Shown one piece after another: positions 7,321-15,261 of a stretch of DNA of 35,848 bases. This DNA is from an uncultured Verrucomicrobia subdivision 3 bacterium. GTDB lineage: Bacteria > Verrucomicrobiota > Verrucomicrobiia > Limisphaerales > UBA11358. Made by a program: the position numbers and the translations under genes. The stretch lies in NCBI GenBank assembly GCA_903872345.1, contig CAIQKM010000181.1, positions 1 through 35,848 of the forward strand, read 5' to 3'. The notes beneath the pieces are model-generated. The model was given only the letters and a program-made list of their open reading frames with translations, was not told the origin of the DNA and made no database searches. Within the stretch, counting starts at the first letter, position 1, and every line of letters starts with the position of its first letter.

Positions 7321-8229
7321 TCAATGCGCCGCCCGCCCGCAAATGGTAAGCACGATGCCCGCCAAAATCCCGAGCACCGCCGGCAATTTCTTCCACCCGT
7401 TGAGCTCGCCAAAAAACAGCAGCCCGCCGCCGAAAGCCACGAGCGTGCTGGCCCGCCGCAGACTCATCACCAGCGAGACCAGCGCATCCGGCTGGCGCAG
7501 GGCGCTGAAATAAAGGTAATCCGCCACCAGCAGCGCCAGCGAGATGAACGGCACCGTCCAGCGCCATTGAAATTCATTGCGCGGCCACCACCGCAGTTTC
7601 CAGCCAATGGACATCGGCAGAAAACACACGACCAGGTAAATCGAAAACCAGCACTGCACCGTCGGCACCGTAAATTTCAGCGTCCCCAGCAGGTACTTGT
7701 CGAACAGCGAACTCAGCGCCCCAAACAGCGTGCCCATGATCAGAAACCACACCCACTTGTTGCGATGGAAATGCACGCCTTCCTTTGATCCGATAAAGGA
7801 AAGCCCGATGAACGAAGCCAGCGTGGTGAGCACTCCGATGGTTTCCAGCCAAGTCGGCCGTTCGCCCAGAATCAAGATGGCCCCAAACAGCGTCCACAGC
7901 GGACTCGTCGCCCGGATCGGCGCCCCGAGCGACAGCGGCAAATGCTTCAAACCATAGTAGGTGCCAATCCACGAAGAAGCGACGATCAACGATTTGAGAA
8001 ACAGCAGAAAGTGTTGGTGGGGCGTCAGCGATTCCGTCACCAACCCCGCCGGCAACAACCCGGGATACACCGCTTGCACCAGCAGCAAAACACCCCACAC
8101 CCCCGCCCCGGTCATGGTGCTCAGAATCAATACCGGCGTCACCGCATTCGCCCGCACCGAGTGTTTGGTGCAGAGATCATACAGTCCCAGAAAAAAGGCG
8201 GACAATAATGTGGCTAAAACCCAGCTCAT
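7321..8229 (-). CDS. EamA/DMT-family transporter
   Basis: A 302-aa integral membrane protein from MSWVLATLLS at 8229; upstream in-frame starts would add a polar extension running through a hairpin. About ten hydrophobic helices are arranged as two EamA repeats. The first ends with the typical LSLGAPIRATSPLWTLFGAILILGE segment (shown here only in outline), and the second with YFSALRQPDALVSLVMSLRR and a FFGEL motif. The drug/metabolite transporter superfamily exports or imports small metabolites; the substrate is unknown. The gene converges on the heparinase gene and diverges from the OB-fold gene. An 8-bp stem-loop (8243-8269) sits about 15 nt upstream of the start codon on the transcript. Confidence 0.85.
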   Translation of the reverse strand: MSWVLATLLSAFFLGLYDLCTKHSVRANAVTPVLILSTMTGAGVWGVLLLVQAVYPGLLPAGLVTESLTPHQHFLLFLKSLIVASSWIGTYYGLKHLPLSLGAPIRATSPLWTLFGAILILGERPTWLETIGVLTTLASFIGLSFIGSKEGVHFHRNKWVWFLIMGTLFGALSSLFDKYLLGTLKFTVPTVQCWFSIYLVVCFLPMSIGWKLRWWPRNEFQWRWTVPFISLALLVADYLYFSALRQPDALVSLVMSLRRASTLVAFGGGLLFFGELNGWKKLPAVLGILAGIVLTICGRAAH

Positions 8230-8242
8230 CTTTAAATGGCAA

Positions 8243-8269
8243 ACGGGCGAACCGCTTTGGCTCGCCCGT
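8243..8269 (-). promoter_or_regulatory. Stem-loop in the leader of the EamA gene
   Basis: ACGGGCGA (8243-8250) pairs perfectly with TCGCCCGT (8262-8269), with further CC/GG pairing inside. The hairpin lies 13-40 nt upstream of the start at 8229 in the minus-strand transcript. No U-tract follows, so it is not a terminator; it could control translation or be a dispersed repeat remnant. Confidence 0.45.
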
Positions 8270-8429
8270 GGTTGCTGAGAATCAAAATCGGCCCCCATGC
8301 TACCAACCGCCACCCGGTTTGTCCAATGGCGTGCGAACGGCTGTCGCCTCGGTGTGCATCCTTATCCTGCCCCGAATGATCGGGTGTGCGGGAGGATTGT
8401 CAGGGGTTTCGTCACTGTGTCCAGTTGCG

Positions 8430-8455
8430 CCCGGCTGGGTGGCCGGGTAATTTTT
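8430..8455 (+). terminator. Orphan rho-independent terminator in a leader region
   Basis: CCCGGC (8430-8435) and GCCGGG (8442-8447) form a stem with loop TGGGTG, followed by TAATTTTT (8448-8455). No plus-strand gene lies upstream before the divergent EamA gene, so a short transcript must begin within about 8230-8430. It would be either a small RNA or a leader that terminates early ahead of the OB-fold gene. A 7-bp inverted repeat TTTGAAT (8475-8481) / ATTCAAA (8504-8510) enclosing GGAGG lies further downstream. Confidence 0.6.
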
Positions 8456-8543
8456 CCGATGCATTCGGGCGGCGTTTGAATTAATCTGCGCGGAGGAAAA
8501 AGGATTCAAATCAACCAGGCAACATTGCGCAGCCGATAACCAT

Positions 8544-8942
8544 ATGAAAAAACCGTTCATCCTGATGTCATTGCTCGTCCCGCTCATGGGCTGGGCGGCG
8601 GATACCACCAACAGCCCGGTCCCCGCCAAGATCGGGGCCAAAGCGGCGAGTCAAAATTACGACCAACTGCTCACGGTGACGGGGACGGTGGCGCAGGTTT
8701 CGATCCGGCCCGCGATTGTTTTTATCAATCTGGATCAGCCTTATCCGGATTCCCCGTTTGCGGCAATCATCCATCCGGACGCGACCAACCAGTTTGGCGA
8801 TCTAAAGGCGCTGAAGGGCAAGACGGTGGAGATCACAGGCAAGATCAAGAACTACCATGATCGGCCGGAAATCATTCTGGATCACTCCAACCAACTGGTG
8901 GTAGTGACGGGATCGCTGACGACCAATGCGCCAGCCAAGTAA
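8544..8942 (+). CDS. Exported OB-fold-like protein
   Basis: A 132-aa protein with a signal peptide (MKKPFILMSLLVPLMGWAA, cleavage after the second Ala). The mature part has the beta-rich pattern of an OB-fold: LLTVTGTVAQVSIRPAIVFI, then FAAIIHP, LKGKTVEITGKIKNYHDRP and EIILDHSNQLVV. This resembles the 'G-x-V/I...L-x-G-K-x-V-x-V-x-G-x-I' pattern of small OB-fold nucleic-acid-binding-like domains found in exported bacterial proteins. The ligand is unknown; nucleic acid, metal or protein are all possible. It converges on the GloVer gene with an 11-bp gap. It is preceded by a ~300-nt region containing an orphan terminator. Confidence 0.7.
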   Translation: MKKPFILMSLLVPLMGWAADTTNSPVPAKIGAKAASQNYDQLLTVTGTVAQVSIRPAIVFINLDQPYPDSPFAAIIHPDATNQFGDLKALKGKTVEITGKIKNYHDRPEIILDHSNQLVVVTGSLTTNAPAK

Positions 8943-8953
8943 CCTCCAACCTC

Positions 8954-10299
8954 CTACTGCGACACGGCGCGGTAGAAGCGGCGGGAGCTGGTGGCGGGGT
9001 CGGTGAACTGGTTGGTGCCCGTGGTGAATACGAGGTTGGTGAGCACGGACCAGGCGGGCGGCAGATTGGTGGCGTATTGAATTTGGATGGTAGCCGCTGC
9101 CGCGCCGGTAACGGTGGCTTGGAAGATATGATTGGAGACGGACAGGTTCCGCAGCACCGGGACGCGGGGCAGCGTTATTTTGAAGACGGTGCCATCGTCA
9201 AAATTGCCGCCGTAGTAGGTCGTGCCGTAGATATTTCCATCGCTGCCCAGGGCCAAACCGGCTTTGGGATAAGCGCCATTGGTCGTGGAAAAACTGATCA
9301 GCGAAGTCAACACCCCGTTGGTCGTGATCTTGTACACCGTGCCGGAACCATCATTGGTGCCGCCCAAAAACGTGCTGCCGTAGAAACCACCGTCACCGCT
9401 GGGAATCAAGGTCCCAATCGGATACTCACCATTATTGCCATTGAAACTGGCCAGCGGGGTCACCACGCCGTTCGTGGTGGTTTTGAAAACCATGCCCAGG
9501 TTGTTGCTGCCGCCGAACTCGGTGGTGCCATAGAAACAGCGTCACCGCCCAAGGCGAGTCCGGCATTGGGATAATTTCCATTGGTACCGCCAAAATAAAA
9601 TAACGGCGTCAGCACGCCATTGGTGGCGACCTTAAAGATGGTGCCATACCCGTTGCCACTGTTCAGATTGGTCCGGCCGCCATAGGGGGTGACCCCGTAA
9701 AATGCGCCGTCGGTGCCGCCGGCCAGCAAGGCATTGGGAAAAGCGCCGTTGCCATTGGTAAAACTGGTGAGGGTGAACAGGGTGCCGCCGGTGGTCAGTT
9801 TGCAGATGGTGCCGTAGCCGTTGCCGGCCGTGCCGTGCGAGGTGTTGCTATAGAGACTGCCGTCGTTGCCAAACTGCCAGTCCGCCTCGGGATAAGTGCC
9901 GTTGGTGCCGCCAAAGCTGGCCAGCAGGGTCAGAGTGCCGTTGGTGGTGACTTGAAAGGCCGTGCCGAAGGTGTTGGCTCCCCCGGCATTGGCCGAGCCG
10001 TATAAAATGCCGTTGGTACCCTGGGTCAGCCCGGCATCCGGATTCGCCCCGGTGGTGCCGTTCAAAGCCGCCAGCGTCGTCACGGCGCCGCCGGTGGAAA
10101 CTTTGAACACAATGCCGTCGCCATTGGTTCCGCCGTTTACGGTCGTGCCATAGAGCGAACCATCCTTGCCCAGCACCAGCCGGCCGAGGGGGTTGGCGCC
10201 GTTGGTGCCGTTAAAATGGCAGAGAGTCGTGAGCACGGGTTGCGCCGTGGCGGTGAGCGTCAGCAGGGTGGCGCCAAAGATCGTTGCCAGCAATTTCAT
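8954..10299 (-). pseudogene. GloVer tandem-repeat secreted protein, frameshifted
   Basis: Two minus-strand frames, 10299-9460 and 9493-8954, together encode one ~447-aa protein. A signal peptide (MKLLATIFGATLLTLTATAQ) is followed by about seven ~50-residue repeats of the pattern G-x-x-Y-G-T-T-x-x-G-G-x-x-x-x-G-T-V-F-K-x-T-T-N-G-x-L. These are the GloVer (Gloeobacter-Verrucomicrobia) repeats, probably a beta-propeller-like surface protein. The C-terminal ~90 residues (IQIQYATNLPPAWSVLTN ... FYRAVSQ) are the module often ending such verrucomicrobial proteins. The frame breaks inside repeat 5 at about 9539-9541. Restoring one base (GAC-GGC-TGT instead of GAC-GC-TGT) recovers GCFYGTTEFGGSNNLG and joins both halves. 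This is either a recent 1-nt deletion or a sequencing error; no other damage is seen. Confidence 0.85.
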
Positions 10300-10391
10300 G
10301 GTGTTACGAATTACCCGTGTTTAGTGATGTTACCGGAGATGAAATCGCATAATTTCGCATCAAGTCAAGGTTCAATCGGAGCCGGGTAAAA

Positions 10392-11246
10392 TCAGGCGGC
10401 GGGAGCGAAGGGGTTTTTCTTTGGTGCCGGCGCGCCGCGACGGAGAAACAGCGGAGCCACAAAAAGATAAATCCAGCCCAGAATGAGGTGCAGGCCAAAG
10501 ATGTAAAGCAACTGCACCAGGTCGCAGACGCCAAGCTCGTAGAGAACCAGGGTGGTGGAAAGAAGCAGCGCGCCGGGCATGAGGGCGGCCCCCGCCAGCC
10601 GCCAGGCCCCGAAGAGACTGACATCGCGATCGCCAAAAAAACAGATAATCCAGACGGGCAGGCAATAAACGGTGGCGAGCACAAACCAGGTCAGCAGCAG
10701 GCCGAGAAACGTGCCGATGCTGGCCAGCACCAGAATGTCCGGACGCCAGGCTTCCCAGAGCGGCTTAAGGTCGGTCTTGTTGGCGGGGATGTAGGTGCCG
10801 GGGGCATAGTCGGGCGGATAGAAAAGTTCGGCGGGCCCGAACAGGGAAAGGATCACCACCGAGTTGGTGCCAAACTCGAATTGAAAATCGGCCGGGGAGC
10901 GGATGTCGCCGGCATGATCGAGATCCACGCTGAAGGCGAGCAGATCGCCCTCGGCCAGCAATACGGGGGATTCATCGTGCCATTCCAGGCGGCCATGGAG
11001 GATCTGGCCCTGAGCGGGGAGCGCATCCACGGCGTCATCCACGGTGGGGAAAATGCCGTTGTCCAAAAACCAAAAGACGGCGGCGGCGGCCAGGACGGCG
11101 ACGAGAGCCTGCACAAAGAACAGCCGGCCAAACGAAGCGCGCGCGAACGCCGCCACGCCGCGCGGCGTGATGGGCTCCCAGGCACAGGCCGGTTCGGTGA
11201 AGGCACTCACAGGCGGAATTCTAGCGGGAATGGCGGGCGGCTTCAA
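10392..11246 (-). CDS. Integral membrane protein with an extracytoplasmic domain, unknown function
   Basis: A 284-aa protein. The N-terminal ~40 residues are Pro-rich and cytoplasmic. TM1 spans about 42-63 (FFVQALVAVLAAAAVFWFL). A ~110-residue soluble domain rich in Asp and aromatic residues follows (ALPAQGQILHGRLEWHDESP ... YAPGTYIP). Four further TM helices lie between about 170 and 270, and the protein ends with a basic tail. The layout of one TM, an outside domain and a membrane bundle resembles DUF1189-type proteins, but I cannot confirm the family. It is followed by the GloVer gene 92 bp downstream on the same strand; that gap carries TTGA-type promoter-like sequence and no gene. Confidence 0.68.
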   Translation of the reverse strand: MKPPAIPARIPPVSAFTEPACAWEPITPRGVAAFARASFGRLFFVQALVAVLAAAAVFWFLDNGIFPTVDDAVDALPAQGQILHGRLEWHDESPVLLAEGDLLAFSVDLDHAGDIRSPADFQFEFGTNSVVILSLFGPAELFYPPDYAPGTYIPANKTDLKPLWEAWRPDILVLASIGTFLGLLLTWFVLATVYCLPVWIICFFGDRDVSLFGAWRLAGAALMPGALLLSTTLVLYELGVCDLVQLLYIFGLHLILGWIYLFVAPLFLRRGAPAPKKNPFAPAA

Positions 11247-11349
11247 TCATTGGTGGCGGGGCTATGGGGATTGAACGCGGAGTCGCAGAGGGAGATGAGT
11301 TACGCAGAGAAGGCAATGGCACCCCGCCGGGAGAGGGGTTTCCCGAGAT

Positions 11350-11475
11350 GCGCCTTTTGGCCATTTGCCCGTCAGTCCGACCAATCCAGCCGCTTGATTC
11401 ACGAAAAAAACGGCAACCGTTTCTCCTTCTCCCGGGGGAGAAGGCCGGGATGAGGGCGAGCGTTATCACATACTT
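11350..11475 (+). repeat. Dispersed repeat, copy B
   Basis: This is the direct-orientation partner of 4001-4120. It contains GTCCGACCAATCCAGCCGCT, then TGATTCACGAA, CGGCAACCGTTTC, a CTTCTCCCGGGGGAGAAGG hairpin of REP type, and GAGGGCGAGCGTTATCACATAC. Length and block order match copy A, with small indels in the GC hairpin. The rest of 11247-11600 shows no gene. Confidence 0.7.
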
Positions 11476-11542
11476 TCCCCCCGCTCCGCCGGGCACACAC
11501 GGTTGCTTCTTTCCAACCATTTTGCCAGAACGGACGCGCAAA

Positions 11543-11562
11543 GCCGGTCACAGACCGGCGCT
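11543..11562. repeat. GGTCACAGACC hairpin repeat, copy 1
   Basis: GCCGGTCACAGACCGGCGCT forms a tight hairpin (CCGGTC/GACCGG). The same motif with a GGCGGTC/GACCGCC stem recurs at 18144-18165, which points to a dispersed short palindromic repeat family. Confidence 0.6.
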
Positions 11563-11607
11563 CCGAACGGTGGATGGTTCGAGGCCGGTGGCAAGATGCG
11601 CCCCCCC

Positions 11608-11644
11608 AAAAAAACACCCCTCGCCGGTTTCCCGGCGAGGGGTG
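11608..11644 (-). terminator. Strong rho-independent terminator of the rluB-folD operon
   Basis: A perfect 13-bp stem (11615-11627 with 11632-11644, CACCCCTCGCCGG / CCGGCGAGGGGTG) with a 4-nt loop is followed on the minus strand by seven T (11608-11614). It lies 15 bp after the stop of the last operon gene. Confidence 0.93.
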
Positions 11645-11659
11645 AAGACATTAGACCGT

Positions 11660-12091
11660 TCAGGCCTTCGGACCGTTCGGCGCGCCGGGGGCGGGCTGCG
11701 GCGTGTGAATGACGGGCAGCGGATAGCGCAATTTCATCACGTCGTCCACGAGCACTTCGATGTAGTAGGTGCCGGCGGTTTCGAATTTCACGTTGGCGAA
11801 GAACAGGACGTTGGTGGCGCTCAGGACGGGGTCGCGCAACTCAAACTTCATTTCGCCCTTGCTGATCACGGTGGTCTGATCGGGTCCGATCAGGCGGATG
11901 CTTTCCGTGAACTGGCCGAGACCGGCGGTCCAGCGGTTGAACACACAAATGCGGCCGGCGACGATGGGAATCTGGGGAACGCGGAGCAGATTGACGACAC
12001 CGATGAGGAACAGGTTGCCATTGGCTTCCTGGCGGACTTCCTCACAGAGGAGTGAACATTGGAGATCGGGAAGAATACGGGTGGCTTGCAT
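11660..12091 (-). CDS. DUF6941-like protein
   Basis: A 143-aa cytoplasmic-looking protein. The N-terminus PDLQCSLLCEEVRQEANGNL, followed by LIGVVN, matches the pattern of DUF6941 proteins (C-E-D/E-V-R-x-E...L-I-G-V). The remainder is beta-rich (GRICVFNRWTAG, KGEMKFELRDP, FFANVKFETAGTYYIEVLVD), suggesting a beta-sandwich; the tail is Pro-rich. No catalytic motif is evident and the family has no established function. It lies 28 bp downstream of folD and ends at the strong terminator, so it is the last gene of the rluB-SH3-folD unit. Confidence 0.75.
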   Translation of the reverse strand: MQATRILPDLQCSLLCEEVRQEANGNLFLIGVVNLLRVPQIPIVAGRICVFNRWTAGLGQFTESIRLIGPDQTTVISKGEMKFELRDPVLSATNVLFFANVKFETAGTYYIEVLVDDVMKLRYPLPVIHTPQPAPGAPNGPKA

Positions 12092-12119
12092 GATATAACG
12101 ATGCGACGGTTGGTTGGTT

Positions 12120-13004
12120 TTAGAGTTTGGCCTCGGCGGCCCGGACAGTGTTTTGCAGCAGCATGGCGATGGTCATGGGACCAACGCCGCCGGGATTGGG
12201 GGTGATCCGGCCGGCAATGGGCTGCACTTCGGCAAAGGCGACATCGCCCACCAGCTTGGTGCCGGATTTGGCGGTGGCATCCGGCACGCGGTTCACGCCC
12301 ACGTCCATGATGATGGCGCCGGGCTTGACCATGTCGGCCTTCACAAATTCGGCCACGCCGATGGCGGCGACAATGATGTCCGCGCGCCGGCAATGGGCTT
12401 TGATATCCTTGGTGGCGGAATGGCAAATCGTAACGGTGCTGTTGGCGCGGCCGCCCTTCTGGCAGAGCATGGCCGCCATGGGTTTGCCTACGATGTTGCC
12501 GCGACCGAGAATGACCACTTCCGCGCCGGAGGTTTTGACGCCGGAACGAATGAGCAATTCCACGACGCCGGCGGGGGTGCAGGGTTTGAAGCCGGTTTCA
12601 TCGCCCAGCATGAGCTTGCCGACGTTGACGGGATGGAAACCATCCACGTCTTTTTCCGGCAGCACGCTGGAATAAATGACGGACTCGCGAATCTGTTTGG
12701 GGAGCGGCGCCTGCACCAGAATGCCGTGCAAATGGCCGGCGGCATTCAGGCGGGCCAGCAAGGCGAGCAAATCGGCCTCGCTGGTGGCTTCCGGCAGCAC
12801 ATGCGTTTCGGAAACGATGCCCAGTTCGGCGCAGGCCTTTTCCTTGCGACCGACATAAACCTTGGAGGCGGGGTCTTCCCCCACCCGCACAAAGGCCAAC
12901 CCGGGAACGATCCCCTTCGTTTTCAACTCCGCAACCCGGGCAGTCAGCTCGCGCTGAATCTGCGTCGCGATGGCGCGGCCATCAATGAGATTGTCGAGAG
13001 CCAT
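12120..13004 (-). CDS. folD: Methylenetetrahydrofolate dehydrogenase/cyclohydrolase
   Basis: A 294-aa bifunctional enzyme interconverting 5,10-methylene-, methenyl- and 10-formyl-tetrahydrofolate with NADP in the cytoplasm, feeding purine and formyl-Met synthesis. The catalytic motif SKVYVGRKEKAC holds Y50 and K54. GILVQAPLP provides the active-site Gln, VDGFHPVNVGKL and CTPAGVVELL are conserved, and the Rossmann NADP loop is GRGNIVGKPMA. TPNPGGVGPMT closes the family signature near the C-terminus. Length is typical. The start codon overlaps the stop of the SH3 gene (TAATG), so translation is probably coupled. Confidence 0.96.
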   Translation of the reverse strand: MALDNLIDGRAIATQIQRELTARVAELKTKGIVPGLAFVRVGEDPASKVYVGRKEKACAELGIVSETHVLPEATSEADLLALLARLNAAGHLHGILVQAPLPKQIRESVIYSSVLPEKDVDGFHPVNVGKLMLGDETGFKPCTPAGVVELLIRSGVKTSGAEVVILGRGNIVGKPMAAMLCQKGGRANSTVTICHSATKDIKAHCRRADIIVAAIGVAEFVKADMVKPGAIIMDVGVNRVPDATAKSGTKLVGDVAFAEVQPIAGRITPNPGGVGPMTIAMLLQNTVRAAEAKL

Positions 13005-14230
13005 TATTCAACCACTTGGATGCGTTGAATGGTCAGCAGCGGCGTGTCTTTCCAACGCGCCGCCAGGCTTTCTTCACCGGTCACGATCACGTGCAGGCCC
13101 TTGTAGTGGGAGAGATCCAGATTCGTGGTGGTGGTGTAGAGATAGTTGATTTCGCGGCCGCTCACCTGGTCATCCAACTGAAAGTAGGTTGGGGCGATAA
13201 TGCTGCGGACAGGGTGTACGATCCCTTCGTGAGTGACGATGCGCGGCGGGAGGTTGGTTTCCTCATCGGAGGGAACGACCGGAATGGCATTCGTCGGCGG
13301 AGTGACCGAAGCCACGGCGTTGGAGTCGGCCACCGGGGTCACCGGGGGGGTGACGGCGACCGTGTTGGAATCGGTAACAGTCGCGACGGGGGTGGTGACA
13401 ATCGGCGGGGCGTCGGCCACGGTGTTGGTCGTGGTCGGGACGGCCGGGATGGCGGGAGCCACCGGCGTGGTGTTATCCACGGTCGGGGTCGGCGTCGGAG
13501 TCACGGCGGTGGCCACGGGTTCGGTCGGGGTGCCGGACGGCTTCAGCAAGGAGGCGGCCACAAAAGCGTAGGCATTGGTGGGGGCGTCAATCTGCAACCA
13601 GTCGCCCTTGGCGGACACCTGATTGACGGGGGCGCCCTGTTCGAGCACGCCGAGGACGCTGAAATTTTCACCGGGACCGCCGCGAACGTTCAGCTTCTTG
13701 GCGGAAACCGCCTTGCTGGCGGCATCCACGAACTTGGCGTTGACCCAGACTTTGACACCGGCGGGCAAGGCGATCTTGGCCCATTGGGCGGGTTCATCGG
13801 CCTTGTGCTTGTCGAGCGTGATTTCGGCGATCACGGTGACCTTGTCACCTTTTTTGAGGTGGGAGATGACTTCGCCTTTGACGCCGGCCTGACCGCGGAC
13901 ATTGACGTGGTCGGTGGCAACTTCGGCATCACCGGGCAGCAGGGTTACCGGGGCTTCGGCAGCGGCGGCAACTTCCGGCTTGGCCACGGCGCTCTTCTTG
14001 GCCTTGGTGGCGGTTTTGGCCCCTTTCTTCTTGGCGGTGGTTTTCTTGTGTTTGACGGCGGCTTTCTTGGCCGGGGCATTCGTGGCGACGGGGGCCACCA
14101 TGGTCGTGGCCGCCGGCGCGGGTACCGTGACAACCAGCGCGGGTGCGGCCGGCGCTGAATTCGTATTTACCTGGGCCACGGCACTCGTGGCGAGCATCAC
14201 TCCCAGAACCAACCAACAGTTCGTTTTCAT
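13004..14230 (-). CDS. Exported SH3-domain protein with a lysine-rich segment
   Basis: A 408-aa protein. Signal peptide 1-20 (cleavage after AVAQ). An Ala/Pro linker is followed by a highly basic stretch at 55-84, Lys/Ala/Thr repeats like histone H1 tails. Two bacterial SH3 (SH3b) domains lie at about 103-170 and 175-230, each with an NVRG motif (N110, N181) typical of peptidoglycan-binding SH3b. A Pro/Thr/Val-rich linker spans ~231-325. The C-terminal ~82-residue beta-rich domain (PPRIVTHEGIVHPVRSIIAP ...) may be OB-like. A cell-envelope or peptidoglycan role is likely by analogy. It starts inside the end of rluB (ATGA overlap) and runs into folD (TAATG), an unusual partner for both. Confidence 0.8.
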   Translation of the reverse strand: MKTNCWLVLGVMLATSAVAQVNTNSAPAAPALVVTVPAPAATTMVAPVATNAPAKKAAVKHKKTTAKKKGAKTATKAKKSAVAKPEVAAAAEAPVTLLPGDAEVATDHVNVRGQAGVKGEVISHLKKGDKVTVIAEITLDKHKADEPAQWAKIALPAGVKVWVNAKFVDAASKAVSAKKLNVRGGPGENFSVLGVLEQGAPVNQVSAKGDWLQIDAPTNAYAFVAASLLKPSGTPTEPVATAVTPTPTPTVDNTTPVAPAIPAVPTTTNTVADAPPIVTTPVATVTDSNTVAVTPPVTPVADSNAVASVTPPTNAIPVVPSDEETNLPPRIVTHEGIVHPVRSIIAPTYFQLDDQVSGREINYLYTTTTNLDLSHYKGLHVIVTGEESLAARWKDTPLLTIQRIQVVE

Positions 14231-14937
14231 AAATCTCCAATCAATGTTTTAACTTCCACCGGGTTCAACGTCCGCCATTTGCCGGGTTTCAATTCGGCCA
14301 GGCGGATTTTTCCGATTTGAATCCGCTGCAATTTTTTCACCGTGAGCGCCTGGGATTCAAACAGCCGGCGCACTTCACGATTTTTGCCTTCACCGAGTTC
14401 CAGTTCCACCACGCTTTTGGCGCGGGTGCCGGAGACGATCCGGCCGGCGAGGGCGGTCAGCTTTTCACCTTCGTGATAGATGCCGCTCTTGAACAGCTCA
14501 ATCGTCGCATGCTTGACCTCCCCTTCCACGGTCACCAGATATTTTTTCCGGATGCCGTAGCGGGGATGCGTCAGGCGCAAGGCGAATTGTCCATCATTGG
14601 TGAGAAAAATCAATCCTTCGCTGTTAAAGTCCAGCCGGCCGACCGTCTGGACGGTGGACCATTCGCGGGGAAGCAGTTCGTAGATGGTTGGACGATTCAG
14701 TTCGTCCTTGCGGGAACAGACGCAGCCGACGGGCTTGTTCATGGCCACATAGACCAGTTTTTTGGCGGCCACGAGCTGGCCATCCACGGTCACCTTGTCC
14801 CGTTCGGGATCCACCTTGGTGCCAAGCAGACGAATAACCTGGCCGTTGACGCAGACGCGTCCGGCCAAAATGAATTGCTCGCCGGCGCGGCGTGAGGCCA
14901 CCCCGGCGTCGGCGAGATATTTTTGTAAGCGAACCAT
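14227..14937 (-). CDS. rluB: Pseudouridine synthase, RsuA/RluB family
   Basis: A 236-aa rRNA-modifying enzyme. An N-terminal S4 RNA-binding domain (RLQKYLADAGVASRRAGE, residues 3-20 onward) is followed by the RsuA/RluB catalytic domain with VGRLDFNSEGLIFLTNDG, where D103 is the nucleophile. KKYLV, GKNREVRRLFE and the KLQRIQIG segment complete the family pattern. It isomerises a uridine, most likely at the peptidyl-transferase region of 23S rRNA if RluB (RluE/F or RsuA are alternatives not separable by eye). It is the first gene of the operon with the SH3 protein, folD and the DUF6941-like gene. The stop overlaps the next start by 4 bp. Confidence 0.9.
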   Translation of the reverse strand: MVRLQKYLADAGVASRRAGEQFILAGRVCVNGQVIRLLGTKVDPERDKVTVDGQLVAAKKLVYVAMNKPVGCVCSRKDELNRPTIYELLPREWSTVQTVGRLDFNSEGLIFLTNDGQFALRLTHPRYGIRKKYLVTVEGEVKHATIELFKSGIYHEGEKLTALAGRIVSGTRAKSVVELELGEGKNREVRRLFESQALTVKKLQRIQIGKIRLAELKPGKWRTLNPVEVKTLIGDL

Positions 14938-15020
14938 GAGAAGTCGGAAGTTTGAAGTGGGAAGATGAAGTTGAACGCAAGCGACATCTTCGTCCTTCTC
15001 ACCTCACCCTTCGTCCTTGC

Positions 15021-15176
15021 TCAGGCTTCGGGCTTGGTCTTGCGGAGACCGGTAATACGGTCGCCGTCTTTCCACTGGCCGCGCTTCTTGAGGAGGGCGG
15101 TGCGTTCGAAACGCTTGAGGACATTGCGCTTGCCACCCAAGGTGGAAGCCGCGCGGAGGCTGGGATGCAGTGACAT
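15021..15176 (-). CDS. Small basic protein of the Chlamydiae/Verrucomicrobia type
   Basis: A 51-aa, strongly basic protein starting MSLHPSLRAAS (ATG at 15176; an in-frame upstream ATG adds 15 unlikely residues). The sequence KRNVLKRFERTALLKKRGQW followed by GLRKTK is characteristic of the short conserved 'small basic protein' shared by Chlamydiae and Verrucomicrobia. Size and charge suggest a ribosome- or nucleic-acid-associated protein, but its function is not established. A well-formed promoter lies just upstream (15204-15231). It marks this DNA as PVC-group. Confidence 0.85.
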   Translation of the reverse strand: MSLHPSLRAASTLGGKRNVLKRFERTALLKKRGQWKDGDRITGLRKTKPEA

Positions 15177-15203
15177 AAAGTTATGTTTTAAAAATGAGGT
15201 CTG

Positions 15204-15231
15204 ATAATAGCAAAAAAACAAGGCACGGCAA
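15204..15231 (-). promoter_or_regulatory. Sigma-70-type promoter of the small basic protein gene
   Basis: On the minus strand, TTGCCG (15226-15231), a 16-bp spacer and TATTAT (15204-15209). The predicted start of transcription is about 20 nt before the ATG at 15176. The spacer contains a run of T. Confidence 0.55.
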
Positions 15232-15261
15232 TGACTAAATTTGACAATGTGGCGGTTTGTT

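Noticed and set aside
12114..13028. 304-aa open frame antisense to folD
   Set aside because: It mirrors folD in the complementary frame, with a low-complexity Gly/His/Ala composition and no family motif.
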